From Chitinophagales bacterium (GTDB lineage: Bacteria; Bacteroidota; Bacteroidia; Chitinophagales; UBA2359), in NCBI GenBank assembly GCA_041392475.1, contig JAWKLZ010000001.1:3534001-3598000 (forward strand): DNA of 64,000 bases. The letters run 5' to 3'. The position numbers and the translations under genes are program-made. Positions 36,422-44,889 of the stretch are shown piece after piece (position 1 is the first letter of the stretch; every line of letters begins with the position of its first letter). The notes below the pieces were generated by a model. That model searched no databases and was not told where the DNA came from. It saw only the letters and a program-made list of their open reading frames with translations.

Positions 36422-37029
36422 ACAATACAAAAATAGCAGAATTCTGGAACTGGTTCATAGCCAATGAACACACGTTCTACTATGGCACCGAAGAAGATAC
36501 CTTGAGAGAGGAACTGTTTGTCGAGTTGGACGCAAAAATCAAGGAAATCAGCGAAGATTTGGCCTTTGAATTCAGTCCGATATTGGAGGGAGAAGTCAAG
36601 CAATTCACCCTTTCGGCAGACGGCATTAGAGATGTTTTTCCAAGTGTGATTAGCCTAATTGAGCAAGCTCCCAAACATCCACATTGGGAATTTGTAGCCT
36701 TTCGCCAAAGGATTGATACAGAGGATTTGACCATACAAATGGGTGACGTAGAAATGGATGTTTCGGACATTTATTTTCGGTTTGCAGAAGTGGACGATAC
36801 TTTGGGAATTGAATTGAACATCCGAGGATTTGAAGATTCTGACCAAGAAAAAATGGCAGTTTTTATATTGTTGGATAGTTTGATTGGCGAATACGATGTG
36901 GTCATGCAGATTGGCTGGATTGAATGGGTGGCATTGGACGAGCGCAAAATAGGGCAGTTAAGCACCTTTGTAAAGTTGCGGGACTTGGTGGACAAAAGAA
37001 AAGAAAGTGGTTTATACAATCACAACTAG
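36418..37029 (+). CDS. 203-residue protein of the HipA-like cassette, unknown
   Basis: Starts at ATG 36418, overlapping the preceding stop as ATGA. An acidic soluble protein: FWNWFIANEHTFYYGTE at the N-terminus, LAFEFSPILEGEVKQFTLSADGIRDVFPSVISLIEQAPKHPHWEFVAFRQ in the middle (quoted discontinuously in sense), and many Asp/Glu later. It looks like a single alpha/beta domain with no catalytic motif I can name. It is the last of the four coupled genes; the next gene starts 54 bp later. Confidence 0.65.
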   Translation: MNNTKIAEFWNWFIANEHTFYYGTEEDTLREELFVELDAKIKEISEDLAFEFSPILEGEVKQFTLSADGIRDVFPSVISLIEQAPKHPHWEFVAFRQRIDTEDLTIQMGDVEMDVSDIYFRFAEVDDTLGIELNIRGFEDSDQEKMAVFILLDSLIGEYDVVMQIGWIEWVALDERKIGQLSTFVKLRDLVDKRKESGLYNHN

Positions 37030-37082
37030 TTAAATAACAAGCTTGAAAAATAAAAGAGGGGATTTTTTTATTTACAAGTACC

Positions 37083-38162
37083 ATGAAAATTCAATCGAAT
37101 ATCAAACACATTTATTGGTTTGCTCATTACCATTTAGACTGTCCAAGTACCCGTTATCGAGGGCAATTGCCATTGCAGTATTTAGCAAAAAATATGGGTA
37201 TTGAATATGATTTTATTTATCCAGATAGATCTGCAAATGGATTATGGAAGTTTTTTCGAGTATTTTTCGCTGCACTTTTGTTCCGCAAACCTAATTCACT
37301 GATTGTCATTCAAAAAATTTGTAGCAATGGTTGGTATGCAAAAGCTTTGAAGTTGCTCATTTCCCTTCGACCCAAAAATACACTATATGATATTGACGAT
37401 GCAGAATATTTGAGACAAAACAGTGCATCCCTTCATTTTTTTCTGAGGAACTGTGAAAAAGTCTCAGTGGGCAGTGATGCCCTCAAAGAATATTGTACAC
37501 CCTTCAATCCCAACGTATTTGTTCTTACTTCACCTGTAAAAAATCATACAATCAGAAAGACGAAAAGAAACAAAAAAATACATATTGGTTGGGTTGGAGA
37601 TTTCGGAAATGGTAAAGAAATATCAAAAGCATTTTCTCACAAAACAAGCATGTTCAAACTGTTTTTTCCTGAACTTCAAAAGATACAACAACCTGTAAAA
37701 TTGAGTCTCATTGGAGTTAAAAACAAAACTGATATTCCCGAAATCCTAAACTATTTCGAACAAACACCAAATGTAGAACTGGTCATTCCAACTCACCTTG
37801 ATTGGCAATCAGATGATTGGCTGTACCCTGAAATCTCCAAATTTGACATCGGTATTTCTCCAATGGTCAATCACCCCTTCAATCGTTCCAAATCTGCCTT
37901 CAAAGCCAAGCAGTATCTTTCGGCTGGCGTGCCAGTTCTTGCAAGTGATGTGGGAGAAAATAACAAGTTTGTGAAACATCGACAAAATGGTTTTCTCTGT
38001 AAAGAAAAAGGAGATTTCCTATCCGCCATACAGCAGATAATCGAGATGAGTGATGAGAAGTACTTCAAAATGAGAGACAATGCTTTGATAAATAGAGAGT
38101 TTTACTCTATTGAGCGATATTGCAAAGAGTTACTGAAAATAAGACAACGAGATACAAAGTGA
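37083..38162 (+). CDS. Glycosyltransferase, GT4/GT-B type
   Basis: 359 residues. The C-terminal domain has the GT-B signature of a retaining transferase: FDIGISPMVNHPFNRSKSAFKAKQYLSAGVPVLAS (donor-binding region with the conserved Lys and Glu-like positions) and GENNKFVKHRQNGFLC. The N-terminal acceptor domain includes LVFAHYHLDCPSTRYRGQLP-like and YDIDDAEYL motifs common in surface-polysaccharide enzymes. It probably adds a sugar to an exopolysaccharide or lipid-linked glycan. No other polysaccharide gene is next to it. Confidence 0.85.
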   Translation: MKIQSNIKHIYWFAHYHLDCPSTRYRGQLPLQYLAKNMGIEYDFIYPDRSANGLWKFFRVFFAALLFRKPNSLIVIQKICSNGWYAKALKLLISLRPKNTLYDIDDAEYLRQNSASLHFFLRNCEKVSVGSDALKEYCTPFNPNVFVLTSPVKNHTIRKTKRNKKIHIGWVGDFGNGKEISKAFSHKTSMFKLFFPELQKIQQPVKLSLIGVKNKTDIPEILNYFEQTPNVELVIPTHLDWQSDDWLYPEISKFDIGISPMVNHPFNRSKSAFKAKQYLSAGVPVLASDVGENNKFVKHRQNGFLCKEKGDFLSAIQQIIEMSDEKYFKMRDNALINREFYSIERYCKELLKIRQRDTK

Positions 38163-38275
38163 CTTTTTGTCATTCAAAAAAAGTTTTCACTGCCATTTTT
38201 TCTGATTTTCTTCAATGGCACAACAATTGACTTCAATACACCAAACAACAACAAGTAAAAAATCAATTTAACAAT

Positions 38276-40888
38276 ATGAAACAAGACAATTTCACCATCA
38301 AAGCATTGGATGCGCTACAAGCGGCACAACAAGTCGCCTTCAATGGTAGTCATCCCAACGTTGATACCTCCCACATTCTCAAAGGAATATTGGAAGTCGA
38401 CCAAGATGTTGTTCCGTTTTTGCTGAACAAAATGGAGGTTAACAAAAACATTTTGTTGGGAAAAGTAGAAGAAACACTGAGTAAATTGCCGAAAGTAAGC
38501 GGAACAGAGAAACAATATACTTCTGACGCTTGGAACAAAGTCATTATGACTGCCAATCAACTGGCGCAAGAGTTTGGTGATCAATACATTTCCTTGGAGC
38601 ATTTGTTTTGGGCTTTATTGAAAGTAGGCGATTCTACTTCAAAGCTATTGAAGGATTTGGGCATCAAGGAAAGCAACTTCAAAGCGGCATTACACGAACT
38701 CCGCAGAGGCTCAAAAATCACCGATCAACACGCCGAAAGCAGCTACAATGCGCTCGATAAATACGCCAAAAACTTGAATCAAATGGCTCGTTCGGGTAAA
38801 CTCGATCCTGTGATTGGACGAGATGAGGAGATTCGGAGAGTGATGCAAATTTTGGCGAGGCGCACCAAAAACAACCCGATTTTGATTGGACATCCTGGGG
38901 TGGGTAAAACAGCGATTGCAGAAGGTATCGCCTATCGAATTGTTAACCAAGATGTTCCCGAAAATTTGAAGTCCAAAATCATTTATGCACTCGACATGGG
39001 CGCATTGATGGCAGGTGCAAAATACCGAGGCGAATTTGAAGAACGATTGAAGGCTGTCGTGAAGGAAGTCACCGAATCGGACGGAACCATCGTATTGTTC
39101 ATTGACGAGATTCACACACTCATTGGCGCAGGCGCATCGGAAGGTTCGATGGATGCTGCCAATATTTTGAAGCCCGCATTGGCGAGGGGTGAACTAAGAG
39201 CAGTTGGAGCAACGACTTTGGACGAATACCAAAAGCATTTTGAAAAAGACAAGGCCTTGGTAAGGCGTTTTCAGCCTGTTGTGATTGACGAGCCGACTTT
39301 GGAGGACAGCATTGCGATTCTTCGAGGATTGAAGGAACGCTATGAGAATCACCATAAAGTGCGGATTCAAGATGATGCTATCATTGCAGCCGTCACGCTT
39401 TCTGACCGCTATATTACCGAGCGACATTTGCCAGACAAGGCGATTGACTTGATTGACGAAGCAGCAGCCCGTTTGCGGATTGAGATTGACTCCATGCCCG
39501 AAGAATTGGACAAAAAAGAGCGTGAATTGATGCAATTGGAAATTGCAAGAGAAGCGATTAAGCGGGAAAGCAACGATGCCAAATTGGATTCTATCAATGA
39601 GCGTATCGCCAATGTGAGCGAAGAACGCAACCGATTGAAGGCAAAATGGCAGAGCGAAAAGGTGTTGATTGACAACATTCAAACCCAAAAGAAAGCCATT
39701 GAAGACTTCAAAATCCAAGCGCAGCAGTTTGAGCGAATGGGCGACTATACGAAAGTAGCCGAGATTCGATACGGCAAAATCCAAGCTGCGGAGAAAGAAA
39801 TTCAAGCTTTGGAAGCAAAATTGGAAGATTTGGGAGAAGGTCGAATGTTGAGGGAGGAAATTGATGCAGAAGCAATTGCAGCCGTTGTATCGAAGTGGAC
39901 AGGTGTTCCCGTCACTCGAATGATGGAGGGTGAACGTGACAAATTGATTAAACTTGAAGGACAACTGGCAAAACGTGTAGTCGGGCAAGAGGAAGCAATT
40001 CAGTCTGTGGCAGAAGCGATTCGCAGAAGCCGTGCGGGTTTTCAAGACCCAAATCGTCCGATTGGTAGCTTTTTGTTTTTGGGAACTACGGGTGTGGGAA
40101 AAACGGAATTGTCGAAGGCTTTGGCGGAGTTTATGTTTGACGACGAACATTTGATGACCCGAATTGATATGTCGGAATTTCAGGAACGCCATGCCGTTTC
40201 TCGTTTGATTGGTTCGCCTCCAGGTTATGTGGGCTATGAAGAAGGCGGTCAATTGACTGAAGCTGTGCGCCGCAAACCTTATTCGGTGATTCTATTGGAT
40301 GAAATTGAAAAAGCGCATCCTGATGTCTTCAATATTTTGCTGCAAGTCCTAGACGAAGGGCATTTGACCGACAACAAGGGTAGAACGGCTAACTTCAAAA
40401 ATACAATTGTGATCATGACCTCGAACATCGGTTCGGACATCATCCAACGCAATTTTGAAGGTATCCAACCTGAACAATTGGAGGAGGCTGCCGAAACAAC
40501 TAAAGCGGAGGTGATGCAACGATTGAAACAAACGGTTCGCCCTGAGTTTTTGAACCGCATTGACGATATTTTGATGTTTCATCCATTGATGATGCCTCAA
40601 ATTCGCAACATCGTCCAGCTTCAATTGAAGAAAGTGACGGCTTTGGCGGCTAAGAATGGTTTGCAGATTGAGTTCACCAATGAGGCGATTGATTGGATTG
40701 CCAAAGAGGGGTATGAGCCGCAGTTTGGCGCACGTCCGATTAAGCGAGTGATTCAAAAGTATGTGGTCAATGAGTTGAGTATGCGGGTATTGAAGGGGGA
40801 TGTAAATAGAGAAGGTAAAGTCCTGATTGATGCTTTTGAAGGAGAAGGCTTGGTGTTTCGGAATGTGACAGATGCCGTTTTGGTTTGA
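38276..40888 (+). CDS. clpB: ATP-dependent disaggregase ClpB
   Basis: 870 residues, full length. It has the ClpN domain (1-145), a first AAA module with Walker A GHPGVGKTA (205-213) and Walker B VLFIDEIHTL, the ClpB middle coiled coil (about 410-530, ERNRLKAKWQSEKVLIDNIQTQKK), and a second AAA module with GTTGVGKTE (about 603-611). It has the C-terminal D2-small domain and no IGF-type ClpP-binding loop. It rescues aggregated proteins with DnaK. The stop TGA (40886-40888) is the first triplet of a TGAACACA repeat. No CIRCE-like element is seen upstream. Confidence 0.97.
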   Translation: MKQDNFTIKALDALQAAQQVAFNGSHPNVDTSHILKGILEVDQDVVPFLLNKMEVNKNILLGKVEETLSKLPKVSGTEKQYTSDAWNKVIMTANQLAQEFGDQYISLEHLFWALLKVGDSTSKLLKDLGIKESNFKAALHELRRGSKITDQHAESSYNALDKYAKNLNQMARSGKLDPVIGRDEEIRRVMQILARRTKNNPILIGHPGVGKTAIAEGIAYRIVNQDVPENLKSKIIYALDMGALMAGAKYRGEFEERLKAVVKEVTESDGTIVLFIDEIHTLIGAGASEGSMDAANILKPALARGELRAVGATTLDEYQKHFEKDKALVRRFQPVVIDEPTLEDSIAILRGLKERYENHHKVRIQDDAIIAAVTLSDRYITERHLPDKAIDLIDEAAARLRIEIDSMPEELDKKERELMQLEIAREAIKRESNDAKLDSINERIANVSEERNRLKAKWQSEKVLIDNIQTQKKAIEDFKIQAQQFERMGDYTKVAEIRYGKIQAAEKEIQALEAKLEDLGEGRMLREEIDAEAIAAVVSKWTGVPVTRMMEGERDKLIKLEGQLAKRVVGQEEAIQSVAEAIRRSRAGFQDPNRPIGSFLFLGTTGVGKTELSKALAEFMFDDEHLMTRIDMSEFQERHAVSRLIGSPPGYVGYEEGGQLTEAVRRKPYSVILLDEIEKAHPDVFNILLQVLDEGHLTDNKGRTANFKNTIVIMTSNIGSDIIQRNFEGIQPEQLEEAAETTKAEVMQRLKQTVRPEFLNRIDDILMFHPLMMPQIRNIVQLQLKKVTALAAKNGLQIEFTNEAIDWIAKEGYEPQFGARPIKRVIQKYVVNELSMRVLKGDVNREGKVLIDAFEGEGLVFRNVTDAVLV

Positions 40889-40965
40889 ACACAAAAGCAC
40901 TGAGACACAGAGGATTTTGGGAACTAAGTGGAAACTTTGCCAACTTTGGCAACAGTTGAAACAGT
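40886..40965 (+). repeat. Copies of both dispersed repeat families after clpB
   Basis: TGAACACAAAAGCACTGAG then ACACAGAGG starts exactly at the clpB stop codon, followed by GAAACTTTGCCAAC...TTGGCAACAGTTGAAAC at 40931-40961. These are degenerate members of the two repeat families that fill the gaps of the 57-64 kb block. Confidence 0.7.
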
Positions 40966-41013
40966 ATAGAGTTTGAACAAGAAGAATTTTTTAGGGTTGA
41001 TAAAATTAGGTTT

Positions 41014-41054
41014 ACTCCCTTCATTGCAGATAGCAGTGGAGGGAGTTTTTTTGT
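41014..41054 (+). terminator. Intrinsic terminator downstream of clpB
   Basis: A 14-bp stem with two G-U pairs (ACTCCCTTCATTGC / GCAGTGGAGGGAGT), a 5-nt loop AGATA, and a following run of seven T. The remaining sequence up to the next gene at 41269 shows nothing recognisable. Confidence 0.85.
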
Positions 41055-41268
41055 TTCCTCACTTGTTGACTTCAAAGTTTTCGCTTAATCAATCACCATT
41101 AAAAGTTGAAGATTCCCCATTTATGTAGTTTCATAATTCATTTTTCCAATTAGAAAATAAAATAATGAGTGATGAATGAAAATTATCCTTTCAATATCTA
41201 AAACTCACACTTTTTTGTTTTAAATTGCCCTTCGGATCGGTTGAAATCACACAGTAAAATCAAATAAA

Positions 41269-42390
41269 ATGAGATTTTCAACCTTAATTTTGACAGCAGT
41301 TTTTCTAGTAGTAGCTTCTTTTTCAAGTCTTTTGGCTCAGAATTTAGAAATTTATGTCAGCGATGCGGGTAACTTCAATCTTCCACCATGGCAAATATTG
41401 AAATTTGATGAAAATGGAGAAAATCCAGAAGTGTTTATCAGTGAAAGTTTGGCTTGGCCACAAGACATTTTATTTTTGGAAGACCAAGGCATTGTGCTGA
41501 TTTCCAACTTTAGTACCAATCGAATCAATAAATATGATGCCAAGGATGGGCATTATTTGGGGATTTTCAAAACGGGTATTAGTGGGCCTACGAGAATGAA
41601 AATTGGGGCAGACGGCTTGCTATATGTATTGCAGTGGAGTGGAACAGGAAGAGTGAAACGCTATCAATTGGATGGAACTTTTGTGGGCGATTTTACCAAT
41701 GTTGGCGTTCCTGAAAGTATCGGCTTGGATTGGGATAAGGATGGGAATTTGTATGTTTCGTCATACTATGACGGTTTGGTTCACAAGTTTGGAGTCAATG
41801 GCGAAGATTTGGGCTTATTTATCAACTCCAATTTGATGGGACCGACCAATATTTGGTTTGATGCGAATGGAGATTTGTTGGTGTTGGATTATGACGGAAC
41901 ATCCGTCAAACGATTCAATTCAGAAGGAGTGTATCAAGGTTCTTTTATTGGGGGCTTGAGTAAGACAGAGGGAGTTGATTTTTTTCCGAATGGCAATATT
42001 TTGATAGGAAACGGCGCAACAAGTTCGGTGAAAATGTATGACAGTGAGGGCAATTACATCAAAGACTTGGTTCCTTCTGGCTCTGCAAACTTGAAAAACC
42101 CCAATGCAGTAATTATCAGAGATCCAACGTCAGTTGCTATTGAAGAGGTGGATTTTGCAGCCAATTTTGTGACTCCTACTGTTGGAACCAACTTCAATTT
42201 CATCTCCCAAAACTCATTGAATTTTGATTGGATAGAAGTCTTTAGTACATCGGGTACATTTGTGGAAAGAATAGAAATGAAAAATCATTCGATTTGGAAC
42301 GCAAGTGAATACGCTGAGGGGCTTTACATTCTCGTAGCAAAACGAGGAAACAAAGTAGTTGCTACACAAAAAGTGCTGGTTCAGCATTAG
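41269..42390 (+). CDS. Secreted NHL/SMP-30-like beta-propeller with short T9SS-type C-terminus
   Basis: 373 residues. Signal peptide MRFSTLILTAVFLVVASFSSLLAQ. The body has six propeller-like repeats of the type GPTRMKIGADGLLYVLQWSGTGRVKRYQLDG and GLDWDKDGNLYVSSYYDGLVHKF, typical of NHL-repeat proteins. The last 60 residues (FDWIEVFSTSGTFVERIEMKNHS...AEGLYILVAKRGNKVVATQKVLV) match the end of a type A sorting domain, but the usual YPNP start is not visible. Probably secreted or surface-bound; ligand unknown. Confidence 0.85.
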   Translation: MRFSTLILTAVFLVVASFSSLLAQNLEIYVSDAGNFNLPPWQILKFDENGENPEVFISESLAWPQDILFLEDQGIVLISNFSTNRINKYDAKDGHYLGIFKTGISGPTRMKIGADGLLYVLQWSGTGRVKRYQLDGTFVGDFTNVGVPESIGLDWDKDGNLYVSSYYDGLVHKFGVNGEDLGLFINSNLMGPTNIWFDANGDLLVLDYDGTSVKRFNSEGVYQGSFIGGLSKTEGVDFFPNGNILIGNGATSSVKMYDSEGNYIKDLVPSGSANLKNPNAVIIRDPTSVAIEEVDFAANFVTPTVGTNFNFISQNSLNFDWIEVFSTSGTFVERIEMKNHSIWNASEYAEGLYILVAKRGNKVVATQKVLVQH

Positions 42391-42425
42391 TACATCAAAG
42401 CTGAGTGAACACAGACTTTGAAAGT

Positions 42426-42833
42426 TTATTTCCGAATACATTTTTCAACAAACACGCCATATTCACCTGACCCAAAATACATTCCTCCAATCAAATCCAC
42501 GACTTCTTTGGTCAATAACTGAATTTCAGTAGTCTCATTCAATTCAAAGGATCTTCCGTCCATCGAAATCAAATGATTGGTAGGGGCATTGAAGTGAATA
42601 TTAGTGTGGAAAAAATACCGAATCACGTAACCGCAGGTGACATCTGTATTTGGATAAAGGGTAGAAAATACTTTGGGGTTGCTAAGAGTTGTGTGCAAAT
42701 CTCTGGTCTTCTTGGCATAACCAACATCTGTTCTTTGTTGCAAAGCTGGAAGCATTTTAATTTCTTGATTTGGATGTGAGGAAGATGTCATGGGCATTAA
42801 ACTCATTAAAATCAATAGAATAGGGGGAATCAT
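42426..42833 (-). CDS. Small exported protein of unknown function
   Basis: 135 residues. A hydrophobic N-terminus (MIPPILLILMSLMPMTSS) is probably a signal peptide. The mature part includes a motif YPNTDVTCGYVIRYFFHTNIHFNAP and ends EYGVFVEKCIRK; two Cys could form a disulfide. No family recognised. It faces the surface-protein gene upstream in a tail-to-tail arrangement with a 35-bp gap. Confidence 0.6.
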   Translation of the reverse strand: MIPPILLILMSLMPMTSSSHPNQEIKMLPALQQRTDVGYAKKTRDLHTTLSNPKVFSTLYPNTDVTCGYVIRYFFHTNIHFNAPTNHLISMDGRSFELNETTEIQLLTKEVVDLIGGMYFGSGEYGVFVEKCIRK

Positions 42834-43020
42834 TTTTTAGGCATTTAGGAAGATTGTAACAAATCAGTATAGCATTAGTTTGTTCATCTTCAAAATAATT
42901 TTGCAAAATCCAAAAATGTAAAGTATTTTTGTCATTAAGTAAATCAAATTTGTCTTTTAGGAAACTTTTTTTTACAAAAAGATGTTCCCTGTTCAAATCA
43001 ACTAAAATAAGTTTTACATT

Positions 43021-43473
43021 ATGGCAACAACAACATCATCATTTTTAGAGCGTGAAAGAAAGAGTTTGGAGAGAATGAAACGTTTTCAACTTCCTCATTA
43101 CTTCAAAAAAATAGGCATGGGATTGGCAATTTTCTCTTTTATTGCCTTATTCGCCAACGCTTTTTCAGTAGAAATCGAAGCTATCAGATGGATGGCAAAA
43201 TATGGGTTATTAGGTGGTATGTTACTCATTTCCATATCGAAAGACGAAATTGAAGATGAATTCATCACCAAGCTCCGAATGCAATCCTACACCTTTGCTT
43301 TCATTGCAGTAGTGCTGTTCACCTTGGCGCAACCATTCATCAATTTTTTGGTAGATTTCATTGTTGAGGGAGGAGAAGCCGTTTTTAAGGACATGGGTGA
43401 TTTTGAAATTTTGTGGTTTTTGTTGAGCGTTCAGGTATTTTACTTCATGTACTTGAAAAAACTCTATCGATGA
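43021..43473 (+). CDS. Membrane protein coupled to an XRE regulator
   Basis: 150 residues with four hydrophobic segments (about 32-50, 58-75, 95-117, 130-147). The N-terminal 25 residues are basic and helical (SSFLERERKSLERMKRF). Its stop overlaps the start of the following HTH gene as ATGA (43470-43473). Pairs of a small membrane protein and a 65-70-residue XRE regulator are common in bacterial genomes; the membrane partner usually has no defined activity. Function unknown. Confidence 0.75.
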   Translation: MATTTSSFLERERKSLERMKRFQLPHYFKKIGMGLAIFSFIALFANAFSVEIEAIRWMAKYGLLGGMLLISISKDEIEDEFITKLRMQSYTFAFIAVVLFTLAQPFINFLVDFIVEGGEAVFKDMGDFEILWFLLSVQVFYFMYLKKLYR

Positions 43474-43670
43474 AAAACCGCTTGAAAATTGAACGAGCGA
43501 TTTTGGATTTGACCCAAGAAGATTTGGCTAACAAAATCGGTGTGTCGAGGCAAACGATTAACTCCATCGAAAAAAACCGCTATGTGCCTTCTACTTTGTT
43601 GGCATTGAAGCTTTCTGCAATATTTGGGAAGACGGTCAATGAGTTGTTTGAGTTGGAGGAAGGGGATTGA
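43470..43670 (+). CDS. Small XRE-family HTH regulator
   Basis: 66 residues, almost entirely an HTH_3 domain: MKNRLKIERAILDLTQEDLA then NKIGVSRQTINSIEKNRYVPS and LLALKLSAIFGKTVNELF. I chose the ATG at 43470 because it overlaps the previous stop and gives the standard length. It likely represses or activates its own operon with the membrane protein. Confidence 0.9.
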   Translation: MKNRLKIERAILDLTQEDLANKIGVSRQTINSIEKNRYVPSTLLALKLSAIFGKTVNELFELEEGD

Positions 43671-43743
43671 AAAATTTGAAGATTGGAACTACTTTTATAA
43701 CATAGCTGTTATTGGCATAAATAAAGACAATAACAATAGAGAT

Positions 43744-44361
43744 ATGTTTTTAGAAGAAAAAGATGATGTTATTCTAATTCGGTTTGAAAACCAAATCGAA
43801 AAACAAATTTTGGAGAGAATCATCAATAATAACAATCAACTGATATTTCAACTACAAAAAGACAAAGAAGGTATTTGTTTGACAAAGCTTGGACAAGCCA
43901 ATCATGTCTGCAATGTTCCCATAAATGTTTTGTACTCCAATGAAGATTTTAGTGTAAAACTCATTTCCAATTTAGCGCATACACCCTTTAGACTAAATGA
44001 CAAAAAATATGAGAGTGTTGAGGGGTTTTGGCAAAGTTTGAAGTTTCAACAAGAAAATGACAAAAATGAAATCGCTAAACTACATGGAAAGGAAGCCAAA
44101 AAAACAGGCAGTCGTCAAAACTATCACAAAAATATTTACTTTGAAAGAAAACGAATCAAAACAGGTTCGTCTGAACATTGGAATTTAATGGAAAAAGCTT
44201 GTCGGGCCAAATTTTCTCAGCATATTGAAGCCCAACAAGCCTTAGTAAATACAGGTAATCGCCCATTGTATCACCGTCCTTCAAAAGATAGTACAACCAT
44301 TCCAGGTGCAATCATGGCAGAAATTTGGATGAAAATAAGAGAAGAATTGCTAAACGATTGA
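43744..44361 (+). CDS. NADAR-domain protein (YbiA-like)
   Basis: 205 residues from the ATG at 43744; the frame is open upstream into the HTH gene, but that segment is likely not coding. The C-terminal 140 residues are a NADAR domain: VPINVLYSNEDFSVKLISNL, YESVEGFWQSLKF, AKKTGSR and RPLYHRPSKDSTTIPGAIMAEI. The family contains N-glycosidases acting on riboflavin intermediates and enzymes that remove ADP-ribose from guanine. The N-terminal ~65 residues are unrecognised. It follows a TM/XRE pair by 73 bp and precedes a very strong terminator. Confidence 0.82.
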   Translation: MFLEEKDDVILIRFENQIEKQILERIINNNNQLIFQLQKDKEGICLTKLGQANHVCNVPINVLYSNEDFSVKLISNLAHTPFRLNDKKYESVEGFWQSLKFQQENDKNEIAKLHGKEAKKTGSRQNYHKNIYFERKRIKTGSSEHWNLMEKACRAKFSQHIEAQQALVNTGNRPLYHRPSKDSTTIPGAIMAEIWMKIREELLND

Positions 44362-44374
44362 AATTAAAACTCAT

Positions 44375-44427
44375 AAATCAATTCCAAAAGCCCACTTCGC
44401 CAGAAGTGGAGCTTTTGGAATTGATTT
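44375..44427 (+). terminator. Very strong terminator after the NADAR gene
   Basis: A stem of 24 pairs (AAATCAATTCCAAAAGC then CCACTTC, with complements) with one bulged A and a 4-nt loop GCCA, 14 bp after the stop codon. A TTTATT tract follows. It also separates the NADAR gene from the minus-strand genes beyond. Confidence 0.88.
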
Positions 44428-44512
44428 ATTGTTTCAAGAACTTCCCTCTGACAAACCCCTCTGGAGTTTCCAAAGAAATCGTATAAAAACCAATCGTTTG
44501 ATGATCTTTCAT
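44426..44512 (-). pseudogene. Remnant of a T9SS cargo C-terminus
   Basis: The minus-strand frame ending TAA at 44428-44426 reads MKDHQTIGFYTISLETPEG then FVRGKFLKQ, which matches the last strands of a type A sorting domain (G-Y-T/V-x-S/I ... KFVK). No longer gene surrounds it. It lies immediately downstream of the small helical protein's stop. A fragment only 29 codons long, so chance similarity is possible. Confidence 0.4.
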
Positions 44513-44541
44513 GTTTTGGGCTTTGTGTGAGCAGCAAATAT

Positions 44542-44889
44542 CTAAGAAGTCAACAAAACTGCCACTTGTTCTAAATCTTCATCAATAGCAGCCGTTTCTT
44601 TTTGAGGAATTTTAATATCGTGTTTTTCAAGAAGTTTCTGCAATATTTCATTCATTTTGGGAGTGCGAAATTGAATTTTTAGGAGCGCATCCAATAGGTT
44701 GTGATAAATTTTTTGTCGTTTATCATAGTATTGTTGAAGTTCAAAACCTGGATCTTCGTTGAATGTTTTACATTCATCTTCACCAATATTAATAAGTTGC
44801 TGAAAATGTTGCAATTCTTCGATATGATTTACAACATCAATCTCTTCTGGGCTATATTTAAAAAAATTATTTTTGTTCATAATATTCAA
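44542..44889 (-). CDS. Small helical protein overlapping a nucleotidyltransferase gene
   Basis: 115 residues (a second Met lies three codons in). Predicted all-helical and acidic. It contains RQKIYHN, an R-x4-H arrangement like the HEPN RNase motif, in the middle of FELQQYYDKRQKIYHNLLDAL. Its start lies inside the end of the upstream nucleotidyltransferase gene (23-bp overlap). No family is recognised. A toxin or antitoxin role is inferred only from the pairing with a nucleotidyltransferase. Confidence 0.65.
   Translation of the reverse strand: MNIMNKNNFFKYSPEEIDVVNHIEELQHFQQLINIGEDECKTFNEDPGFELQQYYDKRQKIYHNLLDALLKIQFRTPKMNEILQKLLEKHDIKIPQKETAAIDEDLEQVAVLLTS

Noticed and set aside
39194..40252. 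A long minus-strand frame opposite clpB
   Set aside because: Antisense to clpB, with a low-quality amino-acid composition and no domain.
42757..42996. A 79-codon minus-strand frame upstream of the small exported protein
   Set aside because: Overlaps that gene's start in another frame and shows no domain or promoter.
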